Assembly: GCA_917880885.1 (NCBI GenBank) | Contig: OU862917.1 | Span: forward strand, 31,980,104 to 32,044,103 | Direction of reading: 5' to 3' | DNA length: 64,000 nucleotides | Source of the DNA: Limnephilus marmoratus | Taxonomy: Eukaryota > Arthropoda > Insecta > Trichoptera > Limnephilidae | Shown here: positions 10,641-21,542 of the stretch, one piece after another | How the letters are laid out: each line of letters begins with the position of its first letter | Position numbering within the stretch: position 1 is the first letter of the stretch | Translations under genes and position numbers: made by a program | Notes under the pieces: generated by a model | The model's database searches: none | What the model was told of the DNA's origin: nothing | What the model saw: the letters and a program-made list of their open reading frames with translations, nothing else

Positions 10641-12560
10641 TGACTATTATTCTAGTATATTATATTATTGGTCATATATATTTATGTTATTAGCCAAAAA
10701 AATCGACTCCTTCCAATCTAAAAATACTTCCAATACATCCACACAAACTTGTCAAAATATTTTCGAAAAGTTTGAAAAATGCACCCAAATAAAAATAGAA
10801 AAAATTATAATGAACCTACGAGTGTCCGCGAGCCCTGGTTTTGATAATATCACTGTAAATTTATTAAAACAAATGAGACAATTAATATCAAAACCAATTG
10901 CACATATCATTAATAACAGTATACAACAAGGAATTTACCCAAAAATATATAAAAATACAATAATAACCCCGGTTTTCAAATCAGGAAATACATCTGACAT
11001 CTCAAACTATCGTCCCATATCTATTGTATCTAACGTAGCAAAAATATTTGAAAAAGTCGTAAAGTCACAATTAACTAAACATATCACTTCAAATAAAATT
11101 ATTAATGATAACCAATTTGGCTTCAGAGAAAATTTAGGTACGCAAGATGCAATCGCAAAAATAACCTCTATAATATATAATGCTCTTGATTCGGGAAATA
11201 AATGTTTAAGTATTTTCATCGATCTAAGAAAAGCATTTGACAGTATAAGCCACGTGAAGCTTATCAAAAAACTAGAAAATATTGGAATCCAAGGAACAGT
11301 CAAAGAATGGTTTAAAAGTTATCTTCATAAAAGACACCAACACGTAAAAATTAACAATATATTGAGTGAACCCACCTATTCCGAATTTGGAATTCCTCAA
11401 GGGACAGTTCTAGGTCCAATATTGTTTATCATTTACGTGAATGAAATGCTTACAGTACCCAAAAATGGAAAAATCATATCATTCGCCGACGACACAGTTT
11501 TAATCATAGAAAAAAAAACTTGGGAAGAAGCCTATCGAACTGCGAATGTAGAAATAAACAACCTAAAACAATGGTTAGATGATAACTACCTTTCCTTAAA
11601 CTCTGACAAAACCTATTTCATGACTTTTACATTATCAGACAAAATCCATCCAACAATAAATTCCAATATTACTATTCATAACTCTTGTAATAATTATACG
11701 GACAACTGCAAATCACCTAAATGCTCAAAAATCGCAAAAAAAAGTAATATTAAATATTTAGGCATAATTATAGATCAACATGTTAAATGGACAGAACATA
11801 TTGCACAAACCGTAAACAGAATTCGTAAACTTTATTACGTTTTCCTCAAACTAAAAAATATTCTACATAAATCTATGCTACTACAGGTTTACTATGCATT
11901 AGCCCAATCAGTTCTACAATATGGAATAATAGGCTGGGGAGGAGCGTATAAAACCAACTTAACCCCACTTGAAATAGTACATAGAAGACTCATCAAAATT
12001 ATTTTAAAGAAACAATTAGACTATTCAACCCAAAAATTATTCGATGAATTCAAAGTATTACCACTAAATAAAATTTATCAAAAAACTGCATTACTTCAAA
12101 TCCACAAAGATAAACTAACAACAAAGTCATTTAGCACCAGACCGAGAACCTTAGGACAAATAATAATCCCTAAACTTAACACAACAACAGCCCAACATCA
12201 TTACACATACTCAGCCATAAAACCCTTTAACGAACTCCCTAAAGAAATACAATCAGAAAGGAATTATGAAATTTTTAAACAAAAACTTAAAAAACATTTT
12301 GCCATTAACTAGTTTTAGGTATGTATTACGATGTGCCAACTTATATTTTCCACTCTGAACAAAAATGCCAACTAATATTTTTTCTATGTATAACAACTGT
12401 CAAGTATGTATAGTACTGTCAATCTGATAGTGCTCCCTCCCTAAACACGAGAATTTCTCAATTAGGGAGGTATTGTTACCACCAATATCATATATTATAT
12501 ATATATATTTGTTTTTTTGTATATTATATGTATTGGTTTAAAAAAAAAAATAAAAAAAAG
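10641..12560 (+). mobile_element. 5'-truncated non-LTR retrotransposon (LINE)
   Basis: The element contains the reverse-transcriptase frame and a roughly 250-bp 3' UTR. The UTR holds a stem-loop (CCTCCCTAA near 12433 pairing with TTAGGGAGG near 12461) and the A-rich tail at about 12540-12560. Its 5' edge touches the head of a minus-strand SINE-B copy. Flanking duplications could not be fixed with confidence. Confidence 0.75.
10684..12312 (+). CDS. LINE ORF2 fragment: reverse transcriptase, 5' truncated but open
   Basis: An open frame of about 540 codons from the first methionine clearly inside the LINE. Non-LTR reverse-transcriptase signatures appear in order: SPGFDNI, NYRPISIVSNVAKIFEK, NQFGFRENLGTQDAI, FIDLRKAFDS, GIPQGTVLGPILFIIYVNEM, the catalytic FADDTVL, then LSLNSDKT and KYLGIIID. 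It ends with the C-terminal region typical of the CR1/Jockey-like group (YGIIGWGGA, then RRLIKIILKK). The endonuclease domain and ORF1 are missing, so the copy is 5' truncated. The frame extends upstream to 10564, but those codons lie in a SINE-B copy of opposite orientation and are not LINE protein. Clade assignment is inference. There are no internal stops, so the insertion is either recent or conserved by chance. Confidence 0.9.
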   Translation: MLLAKKIDSFQSKNTSNTSTQTCQNIFEKFEKCTQIKIEKIIMNLRVSASPGFDNITVNLLKQMRQLISKPIAHIINNSIQQGIYPKIYKNTIITPVFKSGNTSDISNYRPISIVSNVAKIFEKVVKSQLTKHITSNKIINDNQFGFRENLGTQDAIAKITSIIYNALDSGNKCLSIFIDLRKAFDSISHVKLIKKLENIGIQGTVKEWFKSYLHKRHQHVKINNILSEPTYSEFGIPQGTVLGPILFIIYVNEMLTVPKNGKIISFADDTVLIIEKKTWEEAYRTANVEINNLKQWLDDNYLSLNSDKTYFMTFTLSDKIHPTINSNITIHNSCNNYTDNCKSPKCSKIAKKSNIKYLGIIIDQHVKWTEHIAQTVNRIRKLYYVFLKLKNILHKSMLLQVYYALAQSVLQYGIIGWGGAYKTNLTPLEIVHRRLIKIILKKQLDYSTQKLFDEFKVLPLNKIYQKTALLQIHKDKLTTKSFSTRPRTLGQIIIPKLNTTTAQHHYTYSAIKPFNELPKEIQSERNYEIFKQKLKKHFAIN

Positions 12561-13869
12561 TTATCAAAGAGTTTTTGTTTTAGTTTTGGTTAGGTTTTTT
12601 ATGTTGATTGTGATTTTGATTTTGTTTTTGTTTATGATTTTTTTTGTTTTATGATTTTTTATGCAGATTTAGATGTTCTTTGTTAAAAAAAATTACATAT
12701 AAAAGCCCAGCCGCGGGTGAAATTCAAAATAAATTAATGGATATTCTGAATTCCACAAAAAAGCTTTGATATTATACTCATGTTCCAGTAACACTTCATC
12801 ATCTACTCTCTGTGAATAAAAGGTATTAAATCAATTAAAGAATAAGGATTGTGTGTCGAAACAGAGTTGTGTGGCGTTCCTTTCTGTTTATCGATGGGAA
12901 AAAAACGGTATGATGGTGAGTTATCTAAATCACTGAAAATAATTACTCTTGACGTTTTTTTAATCAAGATTCTCGATCGCACTCGAGCGTTGTTTACTTA
13001 AGTAAGCAGTGGCAATTATAATAGCGTGGCAACACTAAATAAGGGGTGGATATCCTCCCGTCCACCCCATTCGATTCCCCTTCCCTTCCCTTTGCCTTCT
13101 ACCTTACCCCACACCTTCCCCATCTACTCTGAGGAAGTTCGGACAGAAACATATTTCCAATTTTCGTCTCACCGCTTCTCACTCTGCCGCGCTGACGTAA
13201 TACGCGGTAAACTATTTTGGCGGACACTCCGCCTAATAGAAAATGCCCAAATATTGAATGATTATAGATTGATCTTTGATCGGATATCCGGAATAACCTA
13301 CCGGAGCTTCCGAGGATTTTCATAATTATTTATTCTGTGAGTGTTTACGCTTTCACAAGTCACAGCGGAGGAAATAAACGTGGCTTTTCCAACCTTTTGT
13401 GATATTTTGGTTCCATGTTACGTTAAAATGTTTGTCTCTTAGGGAAACGAAAGTTGTTTTCAGCTACCTAAATTATCTCTTCCTTGTTCAGGAGGTTCAT
13501 ATTTTAGGAAATAGATTAAGCGTGGGACTGTGAGTAATTTTTTTATTCGCACACGCGCTACTTTTATCGCGGGGATATTATGCGATATGATCCGTGTGTG
13601 GATGTGCAATTTGTATCTATTAGTCTGATCTAGTTTAAATAGTCCCCTTAATATCGCTGCGACACAAGTCGTTCGTGTGCGCCTGTCCTTGTTTTTTTTT
13701 TATTTTACAGAAGATCGGCACTCCTAATTAGTGACTGTATTTTAAAAAATGCGTGATCTAAGATTCAATTGAAGATTTGAACTGTGTATCTCAAGAAATC
13801 AAAAATGTTGCTGTGTTTTTAACATACATTTTTCTACTGATTTCTATGTTTTAATTATACACACTATGT
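12561..13869. other. Non-coding between two LINE fragments
   Basis: A low-complexity T/G stretch (12570-12665) then unassigned sequence. The frame 13026-13325 (99 codons) and its antisense partner have no recognisable motif. Confidence 0.4.
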
Positions 13870-14385
13870 TTTTAAAGCGCTGAATTTAATGTCACTGAAA
13901 CAATTATATACAAAAGATATTCTAATGTACGCATTCAAAAATCAGGATAACTTTACACAGACAAACTCGGGCCGATTCACAAGATCTACATTACAACATA
14001 CATTCTACCAACCTACAACTAAAACGACTTTTGGACAAAGAAATATGGAATACTTCTCTGTAAAATTATTTAATTTACTCCCTCTTGCAATAAAAACCAT
14101 AAAAAAAATAACCGCCTTCAAAATAAGCATAAAAATATGGATTAATGACATGGGAAGGAAGAAAATAGATTCAATTTTGCAACCCAACAAAGAATAATGC
14201 TTGTTTTGTACTTTCTTTTAGATCTAACTTCATAATTTTCCTTGGCAATATTCTAACATAGATTAGGTATTTACTTATAATTCAAATAATAAAACTTGTA
14301 CAATGTGTCCTTAGTGGTACCCCAGTAAGGACACATTTTCTCTATAAACTGTAAAAAAAATAAATAAATAAATAAAATAATTTCT
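13870..14385 (+). pseudogene. LINE 3' end: ORF2 C-terminus and tail
   Basis: Codons 13889-14197 encode about 100 residues resembling the extreme C-terminus of the LINE proteins at 10684 and 27491 (FGQRNMEYFSVKLFNLLPLAIK compares with FGQRSSEFLAVKLYNKLPLSIK). The 3' UTR has a stem-loop, TGTCCTTA pairing with TAAGGACA near 14306-14335, then an (AAAT)n tail at about 14352-14383. Everything upstream is missing, a typical result of incomplete target-primed reverse transcription. Confidence 0.8.
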
Positions 14386-14689
14386 AATATTCTCCGATTA
14401 AAATGCATTAAAAAGATCTACCAGCAGCTTTTACATGAAATCAGTCGCTAATGTGAAGGGCCGAAAAAATACAAGAATTAACCGATTGTGCTTATTAAAA
14501 GCTTGTATTTCGATTGTATCATGATATTTTCAGAGTCTGGAGTGAGTGACTAAACAACCTAAAAATGTTTGAATTTGTATCTCATCTAACCTAAATATCA
14601 TACGGAAGGTATGAATCCGTAACTAGCGCCATGAACTGCTGCTTAAGAAGACACCGAACAATAAAATAAAAACAGTAAACATTTAATTC

Positions 14690-14960
14690 CCGGTTCGCCC
14701 GCCGCGGCGCGCCGTGGAATACTCGGCTATCAGCTACTCACTTCGTCTTGAATAATTCGCAGTTTAATAGATGGCCAGGGAATGGTTGAGCTCCCCACTC
14801 TGGTGCCGCCCGCGCCGCGGCCGCGACAAGTCCCGCCGTGTTTGTTTCGCCCGCCTCTCCCCGGAACGCTACTCTACCGCGGGCGCTCCCAATCCATCCC
14901 CTGTCTGTGTTTTAATTTAACCCCATTATCTCTCGCCAGGGTTGAGGCGCTTACGCCCCT
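14690..14960. promoter_or_regulatory. CpG-rich island
   Basis: CGCCCGCCGCGGCGCGCCG and CCGCGCCGCGGCCGCGAC at 14695-14825 stand out from the AT-rich neighbourhood. A 62-codon frame over it is unconvincing. May be a regulatory element; no TATA, exon or splice site could be fixed. Confidence 0.3.
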
Positions 14961-15434
14961 TTTCTCCTGACCTCCGCGACGCTTCATTTAGTTTCCCACT
15001 TTTGCTGAATTCTTAAGCTCGCTCTGGAAGAAGTTCATATTTTATGAAGGAGGTTGTGGGTTTGCGAGTTTGCTCCTAAAGCGACTGCGGGGTTCAGATT
15101 GAAATGAGTTTCTTTCGACGGTTTTAAAGGTTATCAGTGAATATTCAATTTCTCCCAGCTTTCTGCTGATTCCGAAATGGCCGCTGAATTTATTGGATTT
15201 TGGCTGTTGGAAGCCGGGCGGGTTCTTTGATGTCCGGTAGCGGGTAAATACGATATGTCGACGGAGGCTAAAACAGATATTTTTCTTTTTATTTCACTTT
15301 TATGTGATTTGCTCCTACATGTTCTTAGATTTACTTGTTTTACTGAACATAACCGGCGGGATATATTTCATTTCATTAATGAAAGATTTGTTTTATTTAA
15401 GCAAATATAAGTAGGTACCTACACATACTTATTG
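14961..15434. other. Non-coding, nothing recognised
   Basis: Sequence of ordinary complexity without repeats shared in the window; could be host intron or intergenic DNA. Confidence 0.4.
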
Positions 15435-15442
15435 GGTTAAAT

Positions 15443-15729
15443 CGTAAGTTCTCAACGTGGGCGATAACGCCCCCTTGGGGGCGTTTAAGACCTTCAGGAG
15501 GGCGGTAGAAGACCAAGAAAAATTGGGGGGCGTTTCAGACTTTCAGGGGGGCGGTAGGAGACCCAGAGAAACCCATCCCATCCCATTAGGGGCCATCCAT
15601 CCAAAAAATATTTTCCCTATTCCATTTCTCCGTTGTGAAAAATGTGACCATATCGTGGGGTATCCCATTACGCCCCTTCTGTTGTGGCGAATAAGTAGGA
15701 GGTGTGCAATAAAAGGTTGAGAATCTATG
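15443..15729. mobile_element. hAT-like MITE with TTCTCAAC ends
   Basis: A 287-bp element with approximately 14-bp inverted ends (CGTAAGTTCTCAAC and GTTGAGAATCTATG) and an 8-bp duplication GGTTAAAT (15435-15442, 15730-15737). The interior has repeated GGGGGCGTTT..CTTTCAGG..GGCGGTAG blocks. Frame 15457-15720 over it is chance. Confidence 0.85.
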
Positions 15730-15737
15730 GGTTAAAT

Positions 15738-16951
15738 GAAAAAACGTTGTAATCACAATCTTTGTTTAAACTGTTGACCTGTTTCTGAAGAACCTATCCT
15801 GAACCACGCAGATGGTAAAAGTAACGTGCGTAATTACTAATTACCTATTTTCGGTAAAATGAAACAAATACTTTAATGTAAACACCGACTTTTTTAAAAT
15901 TGTTGATCGGTTTTGGAAAAGCCTTGCCTTAATCAAGCCAATAGTTAGGGTACCAACAAATACAAAAAGAAATAGTAAAGTAAGTAAAGTAATTCTAGTT
16001 TTAGTCGTTAACTTACTGAAATTAAATGAATATATTTTTTTTAGCTCTTAAATATCCAATTAGTGCACTGCTTAAATTTATTACGTCTCCTAAAATATAA
16101 AATAGATAATAATCTCATACTCAAAAACAAAGATTAAAAAAAAAAGTAACAAGGACACACTCTACGCCTACGCAACAGCATGATAACCTACATTTACGAG
16201 ACCCACAAGATACAGCAAGCGGTCCATTAACAAACAAAAAAATCGAACCCCTGGGTGTAGGTTAAAGCTATGATCAATTAATTAAAAAGATTGCCTACAT
16301 AGATTTGTATCCGCGTATATTTTAGCATGTATACAAAACAATGCGTGAAGGCCTACAACTTACAAGTATGTAATATCTAAATCCACTTAACCCGTATCGT
16401 CGAAAGCAAAAACCTCGGGTTCAGAATAAAATATACAAATATATCAATCCACTTGTCGCTTTGTAAACTTTTTTCATTAAAACGTCTTCCGCGAAATCGT
16501 TCTCTCACGTTTCGCGCGGCGTAAACTTTTGCTATTATTTATTTTTCACGTAAAATATTTCGCAGTCAATACGGAATTATTTTTTAATGAGTATTTACTT
16601 TCTACGTCCCCTTTGCTCCCTTCCTTCACGACCCTTAAAGTCAAACGAATACCTGACCAACTTACCTAATTTATCTTTAGTTTTATTTATTTTGTTGTCG
16701 CCAAAGAAAGTTGCCTTATTTCGCGGGGTAATTAAAAGTTAGCCGAAGCGCAAATCCTGCAGAGTTATAGAGTTATGTGAAATTAGTTCGGTTCGGTATA
16801 CGCGGAGGATTGGCTTTCTGTTTATGTGATACTACCGAAAACAAAGGGTGGTTCAGGTAATCAATTTAATTTTATAACTGGGTATGCTGTATGGTATGAT
16901 TAAAGATTTTTTTGAGCGATATTGCGCTTCCTCTTTTTGTTCATTATCTAG
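15738..16951. other. Non-coding, nothing recognised
   Basis: No frame of interest. The moderately complex stretch 16440-16850 has no repeat match here and is more likely host sequence. Confidence 0.4.
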
Positions 16952-17035
16952 GTCATAGGTTCTCAACGTGGCCGATAACGTTCCCCTGTGGGTGTTTGAG
17001 ACTTTCAGGGGGCGGTAGAAGACCCAGATAAAATT
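16952..17035 (+). repeat. Partial copy of the TTCTCAAC MITE
   Basis: GGTTCTCAACGTGGCCGATAACG and CTTTCAGGGGGCGGTAGAAG match the left end of the element at 15443. The right half is missing. Confidence 0.75.
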
Positions 17036-17049
17036 AGGACTATTATTAT

Positions 17050-17460
17050 TATTTTGTTTATGTGTGTGTCCCTTTTGAAGTTACAATCAACAGTCACTCC
17101 CAAATATATATATATTCATTTACCAGTTCAATACTATCGCACATGCAGGGCTGCAAAATGTTTTGATGAATACATATAAAGTCATGAGATATTATTTTAG
17201 GCGTAATCTGAAATGAATCATGTGGAGACCGTATGTGCATCAATTTAGTTTTTTTGGTATTAATGATTAGACGTGCGTCGTGCGACTGTTTATCATGGAC
17301 GTAAAGTCATGATGCATACATTTAATGGCAATGGATAATTGTTCATCAGATATGACAAGTGCAGTGTCGTCAGCATAAACAAAGTGTTTAACATATAAAA
17401 ATTGTTTTTTCATTATTGATACAAATATAATATAAAGCGTGGGCAGTGTGTTTTGCAGTG
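17050..17460 (-). pseudogene. Decayed LINE reverse transcriptase
   Basis: There is no long reading frame, but the minus strand encodes FVYADDTALVISDEQLSIA (around 17340-17395), containing the RT catalytic YADD. Reading continues in a second frame with ARLIINTKKTKLMHI, and in a third with a stretch close to ELVNEYIYLGVTVDCNFK. All three are standard motifs of LINE RTs in the right order, so this is a frameshifted fragment of the domain. The upstream half of the RT, the endonuclease and the 3' tail are not recognisable. It is adjacent to a partial MITE at 16952-17035. Confidence 0.75.
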
Positions 17461-17479
17461 TCCATTATCTTCCCAGATG

Positions 17480-19156
17480 ATAAGTATGGCAAATTCTGCA
17501 AGACTGTCAGAAACGTCACGCGTCGGCTAGACGATGAGAAAGTGTAACACAGGTTAATTAATACCCATAAAATCGATAATGGGTAGGTATTACCCCATCC
17601 GAATTTTCGCGAATATTCACATTTATTGTCTCGAACGAAATGTCAGTTTTACGAAAACTTTGTGTTATTACCGCTTCATAATTAAAGCTCTATAAATCAA
17701 GCATTTCTGAACGTAGCCGAATACTAAAAACTGTTTTAGAAAGGTTACGAAATAAGCTTTCAAATTGTTATATTACAAATAAATATTAACGTTTTTAAAT
17801 ATTAAAATTTAAAATTTACAATGAAAACATAAAAAAATGTTAAAATGACTCACGTGATGTTTTTTTGTGACACCGGTACCAAAATCACGGATTATGTAAA
17901 AAAAAACAGTACTTATTCTATTATATAAATGTATAATAAACAATTTTGTCATCTCACTTTTTTATCATTTCATAAAAAAATATTTAATTAAAATTAACAA
18001 TGTCGAGCGGCCCGTTGGAAATTTGACGGGTAAAAATATGTGTCAACCGCGCGCGTCTGACAGAATATTCTTTTTATGTATTTCTATGGACAACTTGATA
18101 GGGATGTACAGCTTGATCCACTATCGACCTTTTACTTTTTGTTTTAGGGATGTCACTAAAACGATAACGGAGTTACAACGATTTCTATGGAGACACACGC
18201 GTTGACGTATATATACGCTTATTGTACTTGGCTGCTATATTATCTGCTTACTTTGCTGACCGGTGTCATGTCCGGAGGAAGTTCGATAAGTTCCCGCATT
18301 AGGGAAGAAAACGTATCTCCTTTAGCTCGAGCTCAAACGTGCGATTTTTTTAGTCTTCAAAATTACGTTTTACCCAAATCTGCAAAATAGGCGTTTATTA
18401 TGTAAAATTACTCTCTTTTTCCCTTGACGTGACGATGCAATTATAATAAATTCCACGCTTAACCCTCCCCATCTCATCACCGAGAAAATACTTATCATAT
18501 TTTAATTTGTCTTCAAATCGACACGGATGAATCCAAGAATATTTTATTCATAATTTAACTCCTTGTCCCGCGGGCCCAGGAGAACGGAGGGCCAGAAAAT
18601 GAAGGGGAAGCCTTCATTATATGAATGTAGAAAAATCCACAGGCCTGAAATACAATTTGAAGACCGATTTCATATTTAAATTTTGAAATTATATGGCGGG
18701 GGTGGTCCGGCGACTACAATTATTATTATTATCCACAGTCGGTCCTTTTATCCTGAAAATTAATGCCGCGGTTAAAAATTATCAAACTTGTTCTACAATT
18801 TCAATTTTCGCCAAGAATTCGGGCGCAGTTATAAAGGAAGCCTTAATTTCTATTGTTTGGCACGCGGGAAGTGTGAAATTACTGGATTTTTTTTTTGTTA
18901 AACTTTCTTTTATCCGCTATAAAACGTCTGTCTTTCTCTGTGTTCACTGAATTCTATTTAACAGAGCAAACAAAATTTAATCGCTGTGTCGTTTCTTTGC
19001 CGACCGAAATCAATTGTGAAGTCGGGACAATAAAATGTGACATTTTAAATTATTTTCATTTAACGTGATAATCCTGAAAGAAGATGTCTACGATTATAGC
19101 CCAAAAGATTTTTTTTATTTGCCTAAATCGGCGTTTTTTAAAAATCTATTAAACTG
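17480..19156. other. Non-coding, nothing recognised
   Basis: Short frames (60-85 codons at 18023-18950) lack motifs. The part after 18400 is of ordinary complexity and may be host intergenic or intronic DNA. Confidence 0.4.
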
Positions 19157-19164
19157 GTGAATCT

Positions 19165-19967
19165 TAGGGATGTCGAAAGTGAAAAAAATATCGATATATC
19201 GATGTATCGATATTTGTTAAAATATTAATATCGACGTCGATATATCGAGGAAAAAATATGGATACATCGATATATCGGTCAAATTTTCAAGAGATTTTGC
19301 GTTTTTAAAATAATAGTACATTCAGCTCAATATTATCAATAGTAATTTTTGTACACATTGTGCTTTTTTAATGTACAAAAATCTCAATAAAAATGAAGGT
19401 ATTTTTATCTCTATTCATTTTTTACGAAATAATTACAAAAATATCAAAAACTAAAAAGCTGTTTTCTAACTTATATGTAAACTGAGACGCATACAAAGTT
19501 TGTATGCGTCTCAGTAACATTCTATTGGCGAATTATCTGTCAAAAAGGACTTCTTGTTTGGATCAAGGTATAGTCAATAATCATAGACAATTGGGAACAA
19601 CACATAGGAGTGGCTTAGAAAAAAATGGCGAAAAATAGCTTACATTTCTATTTATGTACCTACATACATGAGATAGTATTGGTGATCACAAATACTAATG
19701 CAAAGACAATAGATTTGTAAGCTATTAATAGTTAAAATTTCAACAGCCAGATGTCATGACCCAATACAGTTACTTTTTTCCATTCGTTCCTATACGGTTT
19801 TGGATTCTAGTGACTTTAAATACATAAATTAAAAAAAATATCGTTTTTGATACATTTTTCGATATCGGATATTTTGTATCGATATATCGGATCAAAATAT
19901 ATCGGCCAAAAATATCGATATATTGAATTAAAAATATCGATACATCGATACTTTTTCAACAAGCCTA
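19165..19967. mobile_element. 803-bp hAT-like non-autonomous element with TATCGATA-rich ends
   Basis: Starts TAGGGATGTCGAAAGTG and ends ..TTCAACAAGCCTA. Both ends carry dense ATCGATATATCGATGTATCGAT-like subterminal repeats in opposite orientation. The 8-bp duplication GTGAATCT is perfect (19157-19164, 19968-19975). There is no transposase frame. The interior holds a 35-bp palindrome at 19481-19515. Confidence 0.9.
19481..19515. repeat. Perfect 17-bp-arm palindrome
   Basis: ACTGAGACGCATACAAA, one central G, then the exact complement. It lies near the middle of the 803-bp hAT-like element. Confidence 0.95.
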
Positions 19968-20064
19968 GTGAATCTATCTCACATAATATGGAGTTAATTT
20001 ATGATAATTATAATTTAATATGGAGTTAATTTATTTTGATACAACAATTTACATTTAATAATAT

Positions 20065-20790
20065 ACTAGCTGACCAGGAAAATGTTGTTCTGCCATATAA
20101 ATTATTTCTAGTGAAATATTAGTTGTTAAATAAAAAAATAACGAACGTATTGCAAGTGTGTGGGGATGGGATCTACGACAGAAAGAGGAATGGAGCGCTT
20201 TAGACGATGACCGCCGATAAAAACAAAAAAACACCAACTAAAGTAGGAAAATGAAATAAAGAAAATGAATATGAATTTCTAAGTGCAATTAACTGTGCGA
20301 TATTTTTTGTTAGTCCGCCTTTAGCTCGATGGTTTGCCCACGCGAGAACATGATGCCGAATGAAATGTCAAAATGACGCGACGCTTCTCGTGAATGTCTT
20401 GCGCATGTGTCGATGAAAGTTCGATGAGGCGGACGTAGCGCCATCTGTCATTCAACAACATAAATAATTTCGTTCTGTTTGAAATACGAAAGACGGTTAA
20501 ATTTGTTCATACAAAAATACTAAAATCGGGATTAAAAAAGGGAGGGTGGGGGTAGGAGGGTTAAAATTTGGGGTTATAGGTATTTTCTGATGCCAAATAA
20601 ATAAAAAATAAAAAAACAGAATTTTTTTTCTGGATGGGGATACCCTAATCACCTAGCGGTATGAAATATACTTTGAAACCTATTCTCATACCTACCAGAT
20701 ATACATAAAAAAAAAAACATTAAAATTGGTCAAGCCGTTTCGGAGGAGTGCGACCACAAACACCGTGACACGAAAATTTTATGTACAAGA
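20065..20790 (+). mobile_element. Dispersed repeat family D, copy 1
   Basis: A 726-bp non-coding repeat starting ACTAGCTGACCAGG and ending GTGACACGAAAATTTT. Collinear with 50186-50939, sharing GGATGGGATCTACGACAGAA, GATGGTTTGCCCACGCGAG and CGTTTCGGAGGAGTGCG. The ends resemble repeats linked to RTE-type LINEs in insects, but this is not proven here. Confidence 0.82.
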
Positions 20791-21542
20791 AGTACCTACT
20801 TTAATAACGTTGGCGTCACTGGGTGGCCTACCGGTGTTGAGACCCCATTTTAAAATACAGCATTCAATAAGTACCTACTTATGTAATAAATTTTAATAAT
20901 AAAAGTTGGTAATAAAAAAATTAAAATCGGCATATTATATTATGAGTTATGTGTGTGTAAAATGATATGTGTTTTATAATGGTATTGTTGTTAGTGTATA
21001 TATTTTATTCTTTTATGTTATAACATTTTTGTAATATTGTTTTTTCGTTCTTTAATCTACTTTTTAATTTTTTGTCTGAATTTATTTTTCCTCTCCTCAT
21101 TTTTTGCATCAAGTGACAGATTGATGAATGCTTTTATTGCATGGTATTTATGGTGTCTTTGTGCAAAGCTTGTGTTTACCGTTGGAGTTTATTATATTTT
21201 CGTTGTACGCTTGTCTAACTGGTCTATTAGTGTTAATTTGTATTTGTTGAAATTTGGTAGTGTTTTAACGTATAATTGGCGTATATCTATTACGTCCAAC
21301 ATGTTGAATATTTGCGTATTATGTAACATTAACATTATCAATTATCACCTTATGATGATCATCTGAAAATTTACCTAATTCTCTCGGCTAGTTAAAGCAA
21401 TTGTTTTTTTTTAAATAAGCAATTTACCGTAAAAATAATGCTTTGTGAAAGTGATTATTAATGTACAATCATTGTAAGTTAAAGTCCACAAGTCGCGAAT
21501 AAATAAATACTTTCAATTAAATAAAGAATCTTTGTATATATA
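20791..21542. other. AT-rich spacer
   Basis: A 109-codon frame (21037-21366) encodes only hydrophobic low-complexity residues, as expected from T-rich DNA. Not a supported gene. Confidence 0.5.

Noticed and set aside
10564..10683. First 40 codons of the 582-codon LINE frame
   Set aside because: These codons lie on the antisense of a SINE-B copy and in junction sequence, so I start the LINE coding part at 10684.
21037..21366. 109-codon hydrophobic frame that looks like a membrane protein
   Set aside because: T-rich DNA produces strings of F, L, I and V codons. There is no conserved pattern and no neighbouring gene structure.
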